A stretch of 64,000 nucleotides of DNA, from NCBI GenBank assembly GCA_905221605.1, contig CAJNDS010002826.1:129501-193500 (forward strand), written 5' to 3'. Of this stretch, positions 34,801 through 46,800 are shown piece after piece. The DNA is from Symbiodinium natans. Taxonomy: Eukaryota; Sar; Dinophyceae; Suessiales; Symbiodiniaceae. Under the pieces are notes generated by a model. It saw only the letters and a list, made by a program, of their open reading frames with translations. It was not told where the DNA came from and did not search any database. Both the position numbers and the translations under genes were made by a program. Each line of letters starts with the position of its first letter. Position 1 is the first letter of the stretch.

Positions 34801-37800
34801 TTCGCCTTCACGGTCACGAGGCAACAACTACGCATTTTTAAGTGTGCTTATGCTAATTGTGCTTTTCAGAAATAGTATACAAGTGGTCTTTCTAGTGCTT
34901 CAGAACTATTTGTTTCGTTATTATGTAAGTCGAGCCGCTAGTGTTTAGTGCATCTTTTGGTTGTACTCAAGTGTAGTGGACCTTATTCACCTTCTTCAGC
35001 CATTACTTGGTGCTCTGGTAGCTCAATTCGCATCAAGAATATTTGCCTGGTAAATGCGATTAATTATCTAGAAGCAGCATTTGCAGTACTTGTCTTGAGA
35101 AAAAGCATTTATTGCTTAGAATTGTTTGCTTAAAAAGTGACTCCTACTCGTCCAGGAATACCCCAAAACCCTATAATCCAAACTTTACCAAAGATTCTCC
35201 TGAAAAGCTTGCGCTTTTGGATGTTTTTATGTATTTGTGAATTTGCTTGTGTATGGCCTTCGCTAAGTACTTTTCTAGGATTCTTGTGCATTTTTTAAGC
35301 CTGATTGTGCAAGTTGCGTTTTTCAAGCATAGTATATATGTGGTCTTTATTGAATACTTCAGACATCTTTGTTTCATCGTTATGTAAGTAGAACCGCTTC
35401 TATTTCCATTATTGTGCATTTTTAAGCTTGCTCATGCAAATTGTGCTTTTCAGACATAGCATATAAGTGGTCTTTAGTGAATACTTCAGCAATCTTTGTC
35501 TCATTGTTATGTAGGTAGAACCGTTTCCATTTCCGCAAGTGTTTATTTCGTATTTGGTTGAGTATGGTCCTTTAAATAGTATTCACTTGAGTCAAATTGG
35601 GCTATTTGCTTAAGAATTCCTCTAGTAGTTAAATTCGCATAGAATGAATACTTCGGAAAAAATTGTTTCATGACTATGTAAACATAAGGTGTTTCATTTG
35701 ACTTTGCAGATAGTACTTCAATTATGCTTTGCCTGGTATAAACACAACTGTTTCAATGCATTAGTTGCTCAACAAAGCACTATTTGCCCTTTAAACCACA
35801 CTTTGCCATATTTTGGTTGAATATGGTGCTTCTTTCGTATTTTGGTTGAGTATGGTCCTTTAAATGGTATTCACTTGAGTCAAATTGGGCTCTTTGCTTA
35901 ATAATTACTCTAGTAGCTAAATTCGCAGAAAATGATTATTTCAAAACAAAAACGATTCATGAATATGTAAACATAAGGTATTTCAGTGGACTTTTCAGAG
36001 AGCATACTTTGCCTAGTACAAACACAATTGTATAAATACAGTATTTGCACTTTAAACGCACACTTTGCCATTTTTTGGTTGAGAATGGTGTTTATTTCGT
36101 ATCTTGGTTGAGTATGCTCCTTTAAATAGTATTCACTTGACTCAAATTGGGCTCTTTGCTTAATAATTACTCTAGTAGCTAAATTCGCATAGAACCAAGA
36201 AAAATGTTTCACTATTTGATTAATACTTTGCCTCGTACAAACACAATTGTGTAAATATATTAGTTGCTCAACAAAACATTAATTGCCCTTGAAATGCACA
36301 ATTTGCATAGAAAAACACTGATCTAAACTAAAAACAGCATTGTCCGCTTCAGATTCAAAATGTAGATTCTTCCAATGCTGGCTTATCGGGGTCTGTGAGG
36401 TGGGTGTCCCAGTAGCTGTCCTTCATTACCCGGTGATTAACTACGCGACTTTTGGGCCTTCTTTGTTATTTTTTGGTTAAAAAGGCCTAAAAAGGCCTAA
36501 AAAGGGTAGGTCGCTGGGGGGGGGGGGTAGCATATATATTCGAGCACATCCCTTGAGCCATAAAAAGAACCCCGTATAGCCCAAACTGGCTCAACCGTCC
36601 AAGAACCGCAAAACCATAGACCCTAATGGATTCCACGCGCATTTGTCTGAACATCAGGGGGGTGTAAACAAGTCAGCAGCCAAGCTAGTTTGTCTTTGGG
36701 GCTCACCCAAAGAACACACAAGCACTTTTCTGGATTCGTGGGAGTTCTGACTGAGAGGAGTCATCGAGCTTATGTGCGGCATGTAGCGGGCTGAGGAGGA
36801 AAACGCAAGCTGCAGCTTGAACTCATCGCTTTTGCGTGGAGATGCCTTTGCCTGGAAATCTCCAGTGTGTTCTAGCAAAAGGTACCGAGGCCCTTGGCAA
36901 AGCCCCATGTATCTCGCTCGTACATCCGTCTCGGCCCCGTGTAGTCGGACAAGAGCCCCCGAGTGCAACCCCCGCTTGCTTCGCTTGCTTCGCTTGCTTC
37001 TCAGGGGGGTAAACAATTTGAGAGAGCTTGAAAAAAGAACTGGTTCCCTGTCTGTGGAACGTTGCTGCCAGGCGCTCCTCGCCTCGCAGCTTCGTGGCAA
37101 GGACGGATGCCCAGAGATATGCGGTTGATCGAGGTTGTTGGAGCGGTTCACGGAGGGGTTCGAATTGTACAGACTGACGTGGTTGGATAATCGGATAGGT
37201 TTGTTTCTTGTGTGAGGCCTCCCCTGGAATTCTGCGACTGAGGGCTTGGTTTATGTTCAAGGCTAAATGAAGGGCTTGGGTTGTTGTTGGGGGTTTTGAG
37301 GGCTTGCGGGTAACATGGACTTGGTTCCGGGAAAAGGGTCAGTTCCGAGTTCCCAGAACCCTTTTTGCGCCAGCACCCCTGCAACCATGGAGAACTCACA
37401 ACTCTCTCCGAGCCCCTCACCTGCTGAACTCGACAACCCTGTAGCCCGAAACGGCCTCCCGCCGCACCCTCGGCCCTTGCGAGGCCCCAGAGGGACACCC
37501 TTCTGGGAATAGCCTAGAGTGTGATCACGCCATTCACAGGCCAGCCAGAGCCGCAAATCCCAGGCACCGCTGTGTCAGGGTTCAGAACGTTCGCCCTTGA
37601 AGCTGATCGGATTTATGATTTCGTGGCCCACTCGACCCTAAACCCTGAAGTCCAATCGAGGGAGTGATGGGAAAGCGCGGCTCTCCGCGGACATACATGC
37701 TAGGCCCTGCTAGGCTTGGCTTGAAAGCGCCCGGTGTATTCGCATAAGGTCATTGAACCGTTATTGCTAGTTTGTGCGGGAAATCCCGAGGATCCCTGCT

Positions 37801-40800
37801 GGAGTCTACGGTGTGATCTTGCGATCCTGTTTTCGGTGCTGCCTAAGTCTGAAAAAAGCCTTCGAGTGCATCGCACGGTGTCGGGCAGTCGACCTTCCCA
37901 GAAGGTGGTCGTCAGCGCCTTTGAGAATGAGCTCGGCGTTCAGGTGCACAGGGCCAATGTGGATTTTGGGGATTTTAGGTGCGTCCGGCCGATCGCCCTT
38001 GAACTTAAACCCCAAATGGGTCGTGCCAGTCCCGAAGCCTTGGAAACAGCTCGAAATACTCGTGTTTTGAGTCTGTGATATCTCTGGGTATTCGCTGTAT
38101 TAAAGTCTTGACCCACAAGCAACCGGGTGTGGAGTTTGTCCTGGGCAGAGATGAAGGGTTCATCGCCCCCAAGCGCGACACTGTTCAACTTGCCTAGAGG
38201 GCCTAGAGTCAGACTGTGCATATGAGCGGCGACATTTTCTTTAAGAAAGAGAAAGCAGTCCTGGGGCGTAATTCATCTTATCGGAAACCGCCTTTTCCGT
38301 GATATGGGCACCGCAAAATCGGGAGCAGGCAACATGTAAGATTTTTCAAGCTGTCGATTTCAAAGACAGCTCCGACAAGATATACCCAAACAAAGTCAGG
38401 AGATATCAGGATGATTGAATGAGATAGGCATGCTGCTAACGAGACACCACCCACCCTCGGGCTTGTGTAACACATTCATGCTGCTGCTCATGGTAGAAGA
38501 GGCCCAGCTAGATTTATCCGCCTGCCCCCGAACCCGAAACTTCTACAAAAGCGCCACAAAGACGCTGCAGTCACCTTTCGGATTCTGGGACCCCATCGGC
38601 TTCACTGCCGACGGTGACGTCGACGCCTTCAAGCGCCGCCGCGCTACCGAGTTGAAGCATGGCCGAATCGCCACCCGCCTGTGATAAGGAGACCTGTGCG
38701 TCCACCCCAAAAGGCTTTGGTGTTGCCGCGTCTGCCCCGCGCAAGTCGTCGACCGTGACGTAATACCTTTTCACAAGGTCGCATTGAGTACCCCGGAGTA
38801 GGGCGAGATGTTGCCTTCACGGAATAGCTCTCGAAGTGTACAACCGGCCCTCTTAATTTTGGCGGCTTTCCAATGACAAAGGTCTCCGCTGGCATATTAT
38901 AGCGTTGTATTTTGGTTTGACTCCCATTGCCGGCAAGGTTACCGTATTGCTGCTCAAAGTCAAGCTACAGCTAAGGCGATGCTCGCGACAATGGGCTACA
39001 TGACCCCAGAGCAACCTGGCTGCAGTTGGTCCACGGCCTTCCCCAACGATGCAGTCCTCCAAACGGGCGGGGGGAAGGGACTCGGAGGGCAGGGGAGGTG
39101 AAAGAGTCACTGTTTACACAGGATTCGAGCTGTTTTGATGGTTCCGCTGAGATCAACTCCATACTTGTGGGGTGTAGCGGCTGGCGTTTTTGTGACTGCC
39201 GTGTCGGGCAGTTTGTGGGCGATGGCGAAGATACCACAAGCTTCGGCCATGGTTGCATGGTATGATCGGATCGGCCCGGCCATAGGCCCTCTCAGCGGGC
39301 GGCTAACCATGCGACAAACACAACGTGTTAGTGCTGGCACTCGTTCGTTGGATGTGTTTTTTGTTAAACGCTCTGGGGGGGGGGGGGGCACAAGTGAACG
39401 GTCGCCGAGCCAAATCCTGTGTTGCAGCTGGTCTCGGCAAGATCCTTGTAGTCCAGCACCAAAGGCAGGAAGCGACAGGTTCTCAGTTGCTGCCCTTGTG
39501 CTTGCTGAGGATCACTGGCAAGTTCCCAGGCTACTTGTCCCCGTCCATGGACATCAAGTTCGCCGACGTCCCGAACGGCCTTGCGGCCATCAGCAAGGTG
39601 CCTGTGGCAGGCTGGGCGCAGATTTTGGCCTACATGTCCTTCTGCGAGATCTCTCAGAAGCAGGACCCCGGTACCAAGCCTTACGACGGGGACTTCGGCT
39701 GGAAGGTGCTCACCTCCGACGATCCGGAGATCAAGAAGAAGAAGTTGAACTCCGAGCTTGCCAACGGCCGCCTGGCCATGGTGGGCATCATTGGCCTCTT
39801 CTTCCAGGATGGAATCACTGGATCCCCCTGGGGCTACTGGGCCGGCAACCCCAGCTCCTTCTGGAAGGCAGGTCAGCCACAACCAGTCCATTGAGCGTCC
39901 CGATGTGCCAAAAATGGGCCCAAGCCAGGACTTGAGTGAGAGGAATCCACTACCCAGCGAGGTTCTTTGGAGACTTCAGGGCTTCAGGATACATAGGGCA
40001 CAGAGTCTCCAAGTACTCCTTGAGTCGAAGAGCCATTTTGAGGGGAAGCTACACACCCGAACTGTTGCTGCCTCTGAGCCCCTCAATCCCTACAGGCCAC
40101 ATAGAGTCATAAAGTTGAAGTATGTTGAAGTCTTAAATGAGCCGTACAGGCCCAATTGATTTTTAACTATATAAGCCCTATGAGACCTTGACCTAGAACA
40201 GTTCTTGCGAAAGACACAAGACGGGATTCTCGGCAGGCCTTCGAGAGTGAGCTGGGCGTGCAGGCGCCCGTGGGTTTCTGGGACCCCGCCGGCCTTAGCA
40301 ACTTGGCTGGTGCGGAGGTTGTAAGGTCGAAAGGGATGTTTGGTGCCGGGGGTTACACGCGTGACCACGAGGTGGTTCCAGAGTTGTTGAGAATTTCGCG
40401 GTCTCCTCCAAGTTTCGGTTAGGAGTCCTGTGCTTCTCTGGTGGAACGGCGAAGACGTGCAGGCAAAAGGTGTAGCGGAAGCTTCCAATAGCTTCCGCCT
40501 CCCCAGGTGCGGACGGCAGCGTCGAGAACTTCAAGCGCCGACGGGCCACGGAGCTCAAGCACGGGCGCATTGTGGCTCGGCATGGTGCGTTGTGTGGCCA
40601 CGGCCCCCAATTTCTTGGGCGTTGGGAGAGTCTTCTTTCGCTTACTTGCGTTTGCTCCCAATGAAGGCTGACTTAGGCTTCCAAGGGCTCCCAAGCGGGG
40701 CATTCTGTGGGCACGTGTGGGCACGTGTGGGCACGTGTGGGCACTTGATTTATACTACTTGATCACACACATGCCTGCAGCGATATCGTGGGAAACAAGG

Positions 40801-43800
40801 CACCAGTAGTCACACAATCCGCCCGCGTCCGGATCCATTCTGCTACGACCTCTACAAAAGACCTTCCTTGTTTACATCGACATCCCTGCAGCAGAACACT
40901 CAAGGAGAGGGCGCGCGACGGGACCGTGAAACAAAAACAACTCAAAGCGCTCCAAAGGCAATGCTGGCCACGATGGGCTACATTACGCCTGAGCAACTCG
41001 GACATTGTTTCATAGTCGTGCTTTGAGTGTTGGTTTGAAGTCGGTGCACGTTGACGAGAAGTGGCTCCCTCGGTAAGGGGCCGAAGTGTACCTATCATGA
41101 GGGGTATTTAGGGTTTAGAGTTTGGCGTTTAGGGTTGATGGTTCTAGGGAGACCCTAACCTTTGAACCCCCCCCGAAATCCCCGAAGTGGGTCGATCCAA
41201 ATTAGGATCCGACTTCGGGACCATGAAAAAAGATGTTCAGTTGTGCCCAAAAGGGAACTTCCATGTTCGTTGAAGCTTCATAGCGCAGCTTCGGAATCAG
41301 GCGTACTACGGTCAAAACAACAAAACATAGGATGTCAATGATGGCAAGACCGGGAGGCCTGAGAGGTTGAACATTGCAAGAAACTTAGAAACCTACTCAA
41401 TGACGCAATAAACCTTGCAATCCTTAGAACGCCCTCTCAGGATCACTGGCAAGTTCCCGGGATACTTGAGCCCATCGGCCGGCTTGAAGTTTGCAGATGT
41501 GCCCAATGGCTTGGCTGCGATCTCCAAGGTTCCGACTCAGAGAAATTTCCGGAGTTCCGGTACACCACCACGCCCTAATAAGGTGCTTGAGTTTGCAGTT
41601 CGCACGCCTTACTCATCATGAAGCCTGAAGCTCCGAATGTATCAACCCACCACATGCGGAGACCACAAAGAGATTTTGCACCCCTCCTCTCCCGAGAGAA
41701 GCTAGCTTTGTATTCCTTCGGTTGCCATCAAACCCAACAGGTTCCCCAGGCTGGCTGGGGCCAGATCCTGCTGTACATGGCCTACTGCGAGGCGCCGTAT
41801 AAGGTAGGTGTGTGTGTGTGTGTGTTTATAATATAAATATAGATATCAATATAAATAAATGCAGTTCATTTATATTTATATAGGTTATTTCGAGTTCCAT
41901 AGGCCGGGTTCGGCTATAATCATATAACGACATATAAATAGTATAAGGTTATACTAGACTACATAGTTACCTTTTTTTTCGGTTGGGGAGGGGTGGCAGT
42001 TCAACACACCTTGTGGATCTAGAATGGCCTTGATTAACGGCAGTACTGCAAGGGCGCAATCGATCCGCGTGAGAGGGGCATCTGCCATAGCCGTGGTATG
42101 GAGCTGAGTGCGGGTTCGGCTTTACCATTGTCTAATGGAGGCTTGGTCGAAACCAACGCTGCACCAGGCCTCCCAGACCCAGGAGCCGGGCACCGCGGCC
42201 TACGCCGGAGACTTCGGCTTCAAGGTGCTCACTTCCAGCGACCCGGCCGAGAAGACCAAGAAGCTGAGCCTGGGTTGTGATAAGAAAAAGTTTGGTTTCC
42301 GAGCTGTCTCTTTTTCGTAGCAACTTTACCAGACTGTCATCGCCATTGAGGAGCGCGGAGTTGGCAAACGGCCGACTGGCAATGATGGCCATTATCGGCA
42401 TGTGCCTGGCCGGCAGCTGTGTTTTTGCTTGAAGCCGTTGTCTGCCGTTGTCTTCCCGCACGTAGCTTTTGCCAAAGCGGGGCAACGTCGCTACGAACGC
42501 TTTGTCGTGCCACTGCGGCTGAGGTTCTTCCAGGATGGCTTGACTGGCAGCGCTTGGGGTGACTGGGCCAACTACACCGCCTCTCCGCTGCGCGCCTTCG
42601 AGAATGAGCTCGGCGTCCAGGATCCTGTCGGCTTTTGGGATCCCGCCGGTTTTACGGCCGACGGAAGCGTGGAGGACTTCAAGCGCCGCCGCCAGACTGA
42701 GATCAAGCACGGCCGCATCGCGATGCTCGCAGCAATGGGATACATTACCCCTGAGCAACTGAGCTGCAAGAGGTCAATGCTAGGGTGCCGAGTGTGTTTG
42801 TTTAGGAATAGGCCTTGCAGTTTTTGCGTCGCATTTTGCACAGTGGACCAAGGATCACTGGCAAGTTCCCTGGCTATTTGTCTCCATCAGCAGGCTTGAA
42901 ATTCGCCGATGTCCCCAACGGCTTGGCCGCAATTTCCAAGGTTCCTGCCGCAGGCTGGGGACAAATCTTGGCGTACATGGCGTTCTGCGAGGTCTCCCAG
43001 GATCAGTCTGCCGGAACTCCGGCCGCAGCCGGTGACTTCGGCTTCAAGGTCTTGACTTCCAGCGACCCCGCTGAGAAGACTAAGAAGTTGTCAGCAGAGT
43101 TGGCCAACGGAAGGCTTGCGATGATGGCCATCATTGGCATGTTCTTCCAGGACTTGCCAAAGCACAAACTTCTCCGAAGCGTAAACTTTGGCTTAGCTGT
43201 TGCATGGAGCATCGGGCATTTCTTTGTGCATGCATGTCGCAAAACGATGTTCATGCGAAGGATGGCTTGACTGGCAGCGCTTGGGGTGACTGGGCCAACT
43301 ACACCGCCTCTCCGCTGCGCGCCTTCGAGAATGAGCTCGGCGTCCAGGATCCTGTCGGCTTTTGGGATCCCGCCGGTTTTACGGCCGACGGAAGCGTGGA
43401 GGACTTCAAGCGCCGCCGCCAGACTGAGATCAAGCACGGCCGCATCGCGATGCTCGCAGCAATGGGATACATTACCCCTGAGCAACTGAGCTGCAAGAGG
43501 TCAATGCTAGGGTGCCGAGTGTGTTTGTTTAGGAATAGGCCTTGCAGTTTTTGCGTCGCATTTTGCACAGTGGACCAAGGATCACTGGCAAGTTCCCTGG
43601 CTATTTGTCTCCATCAGCAGGCTTGAAATTCGCCGATGTCCCCAACGGCTTGGCCGCAATTTCCAAGGTTCCTGCCGCAGGCTGGGGACAAATCTTGGCG
43701 TACATGGCGTTCTGCGAGGTCTCCCAGGATCAGTCTGCCGGAACTCCGGCCGCAGCCGGTGACTTCGGCTTCAAGGTCTTGACCTCCAGCGACCCCGCTG

Positions 43801-46800
43801 AGAAGACTAAGAAGTTGTCAGCAGAGTTGGCCAACGGAAGGCTTGCGATGATGGCCATCATTGGCATGTTCTTCCAGGACTTGCCAAAGCACAAACTTCT
43901 CCGAAGTGTAAACTTTGGCTTAGATGTTGCATGGAGCATCGGGCAATATCGGGCATTTCATGGCATTTCTTTGTGCATGCATGTCGCAAAACGATGTTCA
44001 TGCGAAGGATGGCTTGACTGGCAGCGCTTGGGGTGACTGGGCCAACTACACCGCCTCTCCGCTGCGCGCCTTCGAGAATGAGCTCGGCGTCCAGGATCCT
44101 GTCGGCTTTTGGGATCCCGCCGGTTTTACGGCCGACGGAAGCGTGGAGGACTTCAAGCGCCGCCGCCAGACTGAGATCAAGCACGGCCGCATCGCGATGC
44201 TCGCAGCAATGGGATACATTACCCCTGAGCAACTGAGCTGCAAGAGGTCAATGCTCGGGTGCCGAGTGTGTTTGTTTAGGAATAGGCCCTGCAGTTTTTG
44301 CGTCGCATTTTGCACAGTGGACCCAAGGATCACTGGCAAGTTCCCTGGCTATTTGTCTCCATCAGCAGGCTTGAAATTCGCCGATGTCCCCAACGGCTTG
44401 GCCGCAATTTCCAAGGTTCCTGCCGCAGGCTGGGGACAAATCTTGGCGTACATGGCGTTCTGCGAGGTCTCCCAGGATCAGTCTGCCGGAACTCCGGCCG
44501 CAGCCGGTGACTTCGGCTTCAAGGTCTTGACTTCCAGCGACCCCGCTGAGAAGACTAAGAAGTTGTCAGCAGAGTTGGCCAACGGAAGGCTTGCGATGAT
44601 GGCCATCATTGGCATGTTCTTCCAGGACTTGCCAAAGCACAAACTTCTCCGAAGCGTAAACTTTGGCTTAACTGTTGCATGGAGCATCGGGCATTTCTTT
44701 GTGCATGCATGTCGCAAAACGATGTTCATGCGAAGGATGGCTTGACTGGCAGCGCTTGGGGTGACTGGGCCAACTACACCGCCTCTCCGCTGCGCGCCTT
44801 CGAGAATGAGCTCGGCGTCCAGGATCCTGTCGGCTTTTGGGATCCCGCCGGTTTTACGGCCGACGGAAGCGTGGAGGATTTCAAGCGCCGCCGCCAGACT
44901 GAGATCAAACACGGCCGCATCGCGATGCTCGCAGCAATGGGATACATTACCCCTGAGCAACTGAGCTGCAAGAGGTCAATGATAGGGTGCCGAGTGTGTT
45001 TGTTTAGGAAAAGGCCTTGCGGTTTTTGCGTCGCATTTTGCACAGTGGACCAAGGATCACTGGCAAGTTCCCTGGCTATTTGTCTCCATCAGCAGGCTTG
45101 AAATTCGCCGATGTCCCCAACGGCTTGGCCGCAATTTCCAAGGTTCCTGCCGCAGGCTGGGGACAGATCTTGGCGTACATGGCGTTCTGCGAGGTCTCCC
45201 AGGATCAGTCTGCCGGAACTCCGGCCGCAGCCGGTGACTTCGGCTTCAAGGTCTTGACCTCCAGCGACCCTGCTGAGAAGACTAAGAAGTTGTCAGCCGA
45301 GTTGGCCAACGGAAGGCTTGCGATGATGGCCATCATCGGCATGTTCTTTCAGGACAATTCACAGCACACATTTGTCAAAGCATTGTGTCAGCTGTCGCGT
45401 TCAATTGCCTAAGAAAAATTGATCGTGTGAAGGATGGCTTGACCGGCAGTGCATGGGGTGACTGGGCCAACTACACCGCCTCCCCGCTGCGTGCCTTCGA
45501 GAGCGAGCTCGGTGTTCAGGATCCGGTCGGCTTTTGGGATCCTGTCGGCTTCACATCGGACGGTGATGTTTCTTCATTCAAGCGCCGCCGTTCCGTTGAG
45601 CTCAAGCACGGCCGCATCTCGATGATGGCTGCCATGGGCAACCTCCATTGCATTTACTGATCCCGCGGGCATTCCATGCCAAATATCACCAGTGTTGTGC
45701 GATGATGTAACGTCTCCCTGATGAAGCACCATTCGCTGCTAAGGCTACATCACTCCAGAGGTCACGGGAAAACTGTCCTGTCCTCACACGAAAGCAGAGG
45801 GTCACAGGTTCAAGAACAGGCCGTGATTTTGGAATATTTGTGTTTGACGCATGTTGCGCGGTTACATGTTGGTTGCCTCCAAGGCCGGGATTTCTGTCCC
45901 CATCAGCGGGCTTGAAGTTTGCCGACGTTCCCAACGGTCTTGCGGCAATTTCCAAGGTTCCCGTGGGTGGTTGGGCCCAGATTGCCGCTTATTTCGGCTT
46001 CGTTGAGTTCAGCGGCGGCTTCGATGATTACAAGACGGGCACTCCTGGCGATTATGGCTTCAAGGTGCTGACGTCCTCGGACCCTGATGAGAAGACTAAG
46101 AAGTTGTCAGCGGAGTTGGCCAACGGAAGGCTTGCGATGATGGCCACCATGGGCATGTTCTTTCAGGACGGTGCGTTGCCAATGCACTTTTTTGGTTTTG
46201 GGTGTTTTGGTGTGAGAAAATGAAGTTGCGGTACCTCGGGCGCCCCAAGTTTTTCTAGCAGTTTGAGGTTTGCACGCATTCTCGCTTGTATGCGTTTTGC
46301 CGGCACCGCTGTGTTAGGGGGGTCTGTTCCGGAACTGATTCTGCTAAGCTATGTGAAGGTTATTAGGGCGACAACTTTTTGATAGTGTTTTGGAAATCTG
46401 GTGCTGTGCTTGGCATGGCCAAAGATCGGCTCCCACGAATTAGGCAGGTTACGCTCTTGTAAGATATTCAAGTGTTCACGGCAGCTTGATGCATGTGACC
46501 CATGCAGTGTGTACAAGAACCATCTGCAAGAAGGCACATTGAAAACAAAGGACGTCAAACATCGCTTTTGTTCCTTCGTGCAGCTCCCTTTGTGGGAGCC
46601 TGTATACTTTTCGGCATTATGATGTTTATCTTTACGTGAGCACGAAATTCCACGTACCCGACATTATTGTTTCCGGAGCTGCACTCAGCCCCATGTGTAG
46701 GTTTTCGCGTGTCACGCATGTCACAGGACGGTTTGACCGGCAGCGCCTGGGGCGACTGGGCCGCCTACACGGCGTCGCCGCTCCGAGCCGAGCCCGTGTC

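Larger units (their letters stand above)
20224..37089. other. Giant 16.9-kb intron of LHC-C
   Basis: It is bounded by the GC donor after exon 3 and the AG before the 12-nt microexon. The homologous LHC-B intron (8447-9123) is 677 bp. The interior is almost wholly repeats: a TA run, C- and G-tracts, an inverted array, an 88-bp satellite in three blocks, degenerate CCCTAAA sequence, hairpin repeats and several minisatellites. No coding exon was recognised in it. Confidence 0.65.

Noticed and set aside
37734-38078. Frame starting MYSHKVIEP that runs into the VVVSAFENELG exon
   Set aside because: LHC-B has no counterpart upstream of its matching exon, and AG directly precedes the conserved part in both genes, so it is intron read-through.
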